Shown here piece by piece: positions 58,856 through 64,000 of a DNA stretch of 64,000 nucleotides; position 1 is the stretch's first letter, and the number at the start of each line of letters is the position of its first letter. The notes beneath the pieces were generated by a model that made no database searches, had not been told where the DNA came from, and was given only the letters and a program-made list of their open reading frames with translations. A program made the translations under genes and the position numbers. The DNA is from Asterias rubens. Its lineage: Eukaryota; Echinodermata; Asteroidea; Forcipulatida; Asteriidae. The stretch covers positions 16,035,634-16,099,633 of the forward strand of contig NC_047065.1 of NCBI RefSeq assembly GCF_902459465.1. The letters are read 5' to 3'.

Positions 58856-59165
58856 GGCCGGCACGGTTGGCTGGTGCGTAAAGCGCTCGCCTCTCACCAA
58901 GGTGACCCCGGTTCGATCCCCGGCCAGGGCCATATGTGAGTTGAGTTGTGCGTTGGTTCTCTGCTGTGCCACGAGGGTTTTCCAGACTGTCCAGATTTCC
59001 TCCCTCAGGAAAACATCAAATACTTTCGATCTTGATCGTGCTCCGTGGTCATAATGGGTTGATGTGGCTGGCATCTGAATGGGCTCTTGCATGCCTGCTT
59101 CTCAAACACGTTTTAGCCGCGTCCTTCGCAATTCAGCTCTAGCTGCGAGTAAGGATGATAAGCCC
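58856..59165 (+). mobile_element. SINE with tRNA-like head (GCGCTCGCCTCTCA family)
   Basis: GGCCGGCACGGTTGGCTGGTG, then AAAGCGCTCGCCTCTCAC, then GGTTCGATCCCCGGCC gives a paired tRNA-like head. The body has GCCACGAGGGTTTTCC and TTCCTCCCTCAGGAAAAC, and the tail CAGCTCTAGCTGCGAGTAAG. The head is unusually intact, so the copy is probably young. A relative is at 32835-33005. Confidence 0.8.
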
Positions 59166-59692
59166 CCCAATTACATTAATGAAAATTATTTTAAAAAGTT
59201 GCTCAGGGCTAAAAGAATAAGTGTAACCTCACCTTGAAGTGGCCATCTTGTCTTGTGATGTTTTGATCTCTCACATAAACATTTTTACCGCTGATCAGCT
59301 GATTTCCTCTTTTTCTTTTCAAAACAGTGCCATAGAAAACTTGAAAACAGTGTACAAAAGTTAAGTGTGATCGGCCATTTCCTTTTTTTTTGGGCAGTTA
59401 GGAAGTTGCATTTATTTGGGTCAATAGCCAAAATCAGTTAAGTGTAGCCCTCACCTTAAAGTGGCCGTCTGGCCTTGTGATGTTAGGCTCTCATAAAAAA
59501 AAAAAAAAGTTTTTTAAGTGACCCATGGGCGTAAATAGGAAAGCAGATGATTTTTACCCTACATGTGCTGCTGAAACCACTGACATCCTCGGAGGATTCT
59601 AACAATTGAGGTAGATTATGTTTCCAAATTGGGGTAGTTAAGTTTAAAAATAAACAACTTGGTGTTTTGAAGAATCTCAAGACTGAAGCAAA

Positions 59693-60041
59693 TTAAAGAG
59701 ACATTACAGAATTGGTTTTTCTAGTAATCCACCGAATACATAAACTGACCAACCTGTAGAAGTTTCAGATTGATCGACCATCTGGGTCAGGAGAAAATTG
59801 TGAAAAACTAGTAACACATTTTTGCATGACACTGATTAAACAAAATAAAAAAGTTAAACACTCACTGAGCGATAAACTCTGAATGGGATGTCGGTTTATT
59901 TATTTCTCGTCAAATGTGAGATTTCAGACAGAAATATTTCAAGGAATGTTTTCTATTATCATCATCAATAGACTGAGTAAGTTTTATGTCAAATCTGTGA
60001 TCTTGGACAAGTTTTATTCCTTACCAATTTTGTAATGTTCC
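59693..60041. mobile_element. Foldback element, family E, complete copy
   Basis: AAAGAGACATTACAGAATTGG at the left is mirrored by CCAATTTTGTAATGTTCCTTT at the right, with CACTCACTGAGCGATAAACTC and AGACAGAAATATTTCAAGGAA inside. It directly abuts a family A copy. Confidence 0.8.
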
Positions 60042-60419
60042 TTTAAAGACAGTGGACAACACTATTGTTAATTGTCAAAGACTAGTCTTCACAGTTGGTG
60101 TTTCTCAACATATGCATAAAATAAGAAACCTGTGAAAGTTTGAGCTTAATCGGTCGTCGAAGTTGAGAGATAATAATGAAAGAAAAAACACCCTTGTCAT
60201 ACGAAGTTGTGTGCTTTCTGATGCTTAATTTCGAGACCTCAAGTTCTAAACTTGAGGTCTCAAAATCAAATTTGTTGAAAATTACTTCTTGTCACTTCAG
60301 AGGGAGCTGTTTCTCACAATGTTTTATACTAACAACCTCTCGCCATTACTCGTAATCAAGAAAGGTTTTATGATGATAATTATTTTGAGTAATTACCAAT
60401 AGTGTCCACTGCTTTTAAG
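60042..60419. mobile_element. Foldback element, family A, abutting family E
   Basis: CTTTAAAGACAGTGGACAACA at the left and AATAGTGTCCACTGCTTTTAA at the right. It contains GGGAGCTGTTTCTCACAATG. Confidence 0.88.
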
Positions 60420-60894
60420 TCTTATTATCTCTTGAGGTGATAGTATCATGTGACACGATTAAAGATGCAAAGTGCCTTTTATAATTAACAGTTTAATGAA
60501 CGATGTACAGTGTAAATATAGTAACTTTTATAAATAATGTTCATGCATGCTTGTCTATTCATTTAATAAACTACATAAAAAACTAGCGATTTGTGTTCAG
60601 GTATTTGTTTTGTATCTGTAAACCTTGTTGATTTGATTGTGTTGAACCTTCACTTCCCCAATTGCATCCCCCAGTCCAATTTTTACTTGTCATTCTTTAT
60701 CTTTCTTTTTTTGCATTGCAACTTTTCCTTGTCACTTTTATTGCTCGGGGCATTCCATTTGGATGTCTATAAATACCGGCTATGAAAAATAATGGTTATT
60801 TATTAATAATCATGATATTATGAATAAAGATAATACATTATTAAAATAGCATAGCACGATACACATTGTCCATGTGCCAGAACTGAGGGGAGGG

Positions 60895-60962
60895 GTGGGG
60901 GGGGGGGGCAATTTGACAAGGCCCGTGGAGTTACAAAAATATCTCCACCCCCCCCCCCCCCA
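60895..60962. repeat. Poly-G / poly-C hairpin-forming pair
   Basis: A run of about 13 G near 60897-60909 and a run of about 14 C near 60948-60961, 40 bp apart, can pair as a hairpin or mis-assemble. Confidence 0.8.
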
Positions 60963-61334
60963 AAAAAAAAAAAAATGATAGTAATGTTGAATAGTGACTT
61001 GAGGTATTGTGGATGGCATAGGCCGTACAACAAAAATGGTCCCCTGGGGGAGGTGTAGGGACTTTTTTTTTTTAAGATTGCTGCTCGGAAACTTACACTG
61101 GTATAGGGGTATTTTAATAAGGGGCGAATAACTGTAACTCCCCATATTAAAAATTGAGCATAACATATCACTTAACTTTCACATTATTTTGTTTAAAATA
61201 AATCTTGTATCAATCTACCTAGAAAATTGGTAGGGACTACAAATTATTGATGTTTGAACGTTTCACCCCATTTAGTTGGGCTTGCCCCGCCCCGTTGGAA
61301 TCCATGGTTAAGACCATGTAAAGACCCGTCCTTA

Positions 61335-61420
61335 ATCACCAACATCGTGGCGCAGTGGTCTAAGGGACTGTCTCAGTAACTCAGACCACCTGGTCCCGGT
61401 TCGAATACCGTCTATGAAAT
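61335..61420 (+). mobile_element. tRNA-like SINE head
   Basis: GGCGCAGTGGTCTAAGGGACT, then CTCAGACCACCTGGTCCCGG and GGTTCGAATACC. Box A and box B are at tRNA-like spacing, but no matching acceptor stem is present. Confidence 0.6.
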
Positions 61421-63359
61421 TGGGCATTCAGATGCAAAAAAAACCCCAAGAAATTCCTGTTGCACCTTTGCATAATCTAAACAGCGCCCTCTTGTGACAT
61501 TGTTTCCTTTATGCTGGAGGAAGAGACTAGCCGCCGACTGGAACAGCTGATTCTCGCTTGTGGGGTAGTCTCGTTGTTTCTGGCGGTCATAATGCGGCAC
61601 ACACAGAGAACGGGTACAAATTGTGTTATGACAATGGTGTTTCCCCCGAGTATAAGCACACATAACGGCCCCTCTTAATAACTGTACTTCGGCAGACGGC
61701 GAAACAAAAATTGGAACATAAAACACGTGTCGCAAAGAACTATAACCGAATTAACCAGAACGCAGCAGACACTGTAAACAATGAAATCAGATTTCGCGGC
61801 TAGGGATATTTTAGTGGCGGTTTAACATCAAGTAAACTTGTCTGGATTGCCGTTTCTGAATTTTCAATTTCGCTTTTGCGGGAGATAAAGGCAAAACCCT
61901 CTGGAAATGTTGGAAATGTGCAATTTTTATTATTATTATTTGAATGTTCATTTCACCCTCTGGGTGTGCCAAAATGTTATAATGAGAACAGGAATTGACG
62001 GGACGTTTTTTAATGGATATAAAGTATATTTTATGACGTAAAAAATAAAGGAGTGAACCACTCTGCAATTTAGGTAGCCAAATAGTTTGATTTGCTGTTT
62101 ATTGTCTGGTTGGTTATTGCTGTTTATTGTCGCATCTGCAATTTAATGAAAATGTTTGGAATAAGATGAGGGAACAAATAATAAATTGAAATGAAGTTTC
62201 ATCCACAATTTAACTCAGACTGGGGTACAAAGAGCAGTCGCCGATGACATAAGAGGGGAAAAATCTAATGCACAAGGGTGACAGTTTATTGCTTTTGTTT
62301 CTTTAACTTCAACCCCCGTTTGCTACGCCCCCCCCCCCCCTCCCACCCCACCCCATCGCTGTACCTCTCCGTTTAGTTTCATTTTATTTGCCACCAATTA
62401 ATGTTGTTTTACTGGATCCTCGAGTGAGTTTTAGGTTAGGTTTAAAGAAAACAACAATGTACGCCAGCGATTTCCCCCTCCCGTCGCTGCCCCTCCCACT
62501 AGTGACAAGTAACTACCGCATGAGGGCGCTATTTTCTGTGGTTGTGAATGTACGACTTTGAACAGTCTTATATTGGTACTTCTGTCATGGGTGACTACTG
62601 GAAGTTGTACAGTAGCAGCAATGCCATACTAAGAGCATAAGCTATGTCAATCTTCAAGGACCTCCGGTAAATAAACGCTCCCACCCCTATCTGTCCTTAC
62701 TTCTGGGGGCTTGTCACTGATTATACCCATACCTACCCGCATTTGAAATCAGTTTCTTTCCAACTTTGTTTTTCTCCCAGATTGACCAAATGGCTTTTTG
62801 GTTACTAATTATTGCTTAAAAGAAAACAACTACTTATAATTATGTTCACATCCCCCAAGTTTTAATTGCTCCCAATTATTCGATCCTTTAATCCACCCTC
62901 ATCTCATATAGGCTATCAGCGAATATTTTGATTCCAATTTTGTTTTGCTCGATTTTCTACGCGGAAGTTTTTCCCTCGAATGACGCACGCTCGGGATGCA
63001 CACATTTGAGGATTTGCTTGGAACTCCCAGGTCCCAAGTTTACATAAATCGTGTTTTTTTATGCACCACGGACCAGGCGGCGGTTCAACAAACTTGACTT
63101 TATAATACTCGCGCCGGGTTTACCTTCATGTGAACAACCAGTGGGCAGGGCTTGGTTCAGTCAAAAATGTAGTATAGGTTTGAATCAAACATGTCGCGAT
63201 CAATCAAACCAGTTGCGACCAATCTGAATCGCCAGTAAGGCTACGTATCTATAAGAAACATTTAAAATAATATTAGTATTTATGGGGTTTCCGTACCCTT
63301 TGATTCTGGCTGTAGGGTGTTCGTAATAAAAGAGCTTGAATACAGCCACGGGACCGCAA

Positions 63360-63840
63360 TGCAGAAAGTGTATATGCCGGTGTCAGATGCAATTATGTCT
63401 GCCATGCAATACTGTCCGCCCTGGACACTTTTGCATATGCAATCGTGTCCGGGCTATGCAAAATCGTCCGGCAGATATAACGTATAATATAACGTATAAT
63501 ATGCAGCATGAATGTTCACGTATTTTATGATTGCAGCGAATACCCAACGGCCGAACATTTCACATGTCATTCATGACATGCACTTTAATATAGCTTGTAA
63601 AAAAAAAATGGCGAACGTGTTCCGTCGACCAAGGGCGTTTAATTTACTGCAAGGACGGCTTTGCACGGGGGCGGACACAACTGCATATGCAAATGTGTCC
63701 GGGCGGACACAATTGCGTTATGCAGCAGCGTCCGGACGGACACGATTGCATATGCAAAACCGTCATATGCAATAATGTCCTCCGTATAGTATTGCACAGA
63801 TGACATTATTGCATGCGGCACCGGACACACACTCACGCCA
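63360..63840. repeat. Periodic block of GCATATGCAA and GTCCGGxCGGACAC motifs
   Basis: Two sub-blocks (63360-63480 and 63640-63835) alternate the palindromes TTGCATATGCAA and GTCCGGACGGACAC with about 22-30 bp spacing. Orientation changes from unit to unit. No coding potential is supported. Confidence 0.7.
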
Positions 63841-64000
63841 CCGTTAGGCCTAACAATACCATGGCTATGTTTCGACTATGTTATTTTGTTGTTTATTCCA
63901 ATTGACACCCTTTTACTTGTGCCATTTTGGCAAGAGGAGAACGAGTTCGTATGAAAAGGGCATAATCACTGGACAAGTTTGTAAGGGCATAATCATCAGA

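Larger units (their letters stand above)
58178..64000. other. Right flank without a recognised gene
   Basis: After the C16orf87 homologue I find SINEs (58856-59165, 61335-61420), family E and A elements (59693-60419), poly-G/poly-C tracts (60895-60962, 62330-62342) and a periodic block (63360-63840). Remaining sequence is A/T-rich and featureless. A gene starting beyond 64000 cannot be excluded. Confidence 0.6.

Noticed and set aside
58856..58932. Functional tRNA gene
   Set aside because: The head is tRNA-like with good A and B boxes, but it continues into a SINE body shared with 32835-33005 and has no clean acceptor stem or terminator. The same reasoning applies to 170-258, 1160-1235, 46280-46370 and 61335-61420.
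60810..61171. Overlapping open frames of 117-118 codons on the minus strand
   Set aside because: They run through poly-G/poly-C tracts, encoding Gly, Pro and Phe runs, with no family resemblance.

Overview
The window is animal nuclear DNA. Its genes are broken into many short exons joined by GT-AG introns (one GC-AG), the intergenic and intronic DNA is packed with tRNA-derived SINEs, LINE 3' ends and short foldback (MITE-like) elements, and no operon or other bacterial signal is present. Gene content and repeat style fit a marine invertebrate deuterostome, most likely an echinoderm (a sea star is possible). This is inferred from recalled family knowledge, not from a database search.

Five protein-coding genes can be assembled. 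(1) 575-6411, + strand: the 3' eight exons of a 5'-nucleotidase-family phosphoesterase whose C-terminus carries ankyrin repeats; its 5' part lies left of the window. (2) 13120-16147, - strand: a complete three-exon SYS1 (Golgi membrane protein, 156 aa). (3) 19277-21238, + strand: a TRIM-like gene (RING, B-box 1, B-box 2, coiled coil, beta-propeller-like C-terminus) interrupted by one in-frame TAA between RING and B-box; a decayed copy of its 5' end lies just upstream. (4) 28112-53243, - strand: a complete 13-exon alanine aminotransferase (GPT/GPT2-like, 536 aa) with a presequence-like N-terminus. (5) 54191-58177, + strand: a complete five-exon homologue of human C16orf87 (UPF0547, 178 aa), whose 36-nt first exon is easy to miss.

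Genes 4 and 5 are head to head with 947 bp between start codons. As I recall it, GPT2 and C16orf87 are also divergent neighbours in human, so this may be an old conserved gene pair with a shared promoter region.

The rest is mostly repeats: a ~380-bp foldback family with at least ten copies (called A here), further foldback families (B, C, E, F, G, H, K, L), several SINE families, LINE 3' fragments, three long tandem arrays (about 41 bp, 37 bp and 21 bp periods), an interstitial telomere-like TTAGGG block and a periodic block near the right end. Many elements are nested, giving a relative insertion history. Family H has three copies differing by about one base each and looks recently mobile. 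I see no prokaryote-style defence or other clearly new system. The most unusual coding observations are the nucleotidase-ankyrin fusion, the stop codon inside the TRIM gene and the GC donor in the aminotransferase gene.
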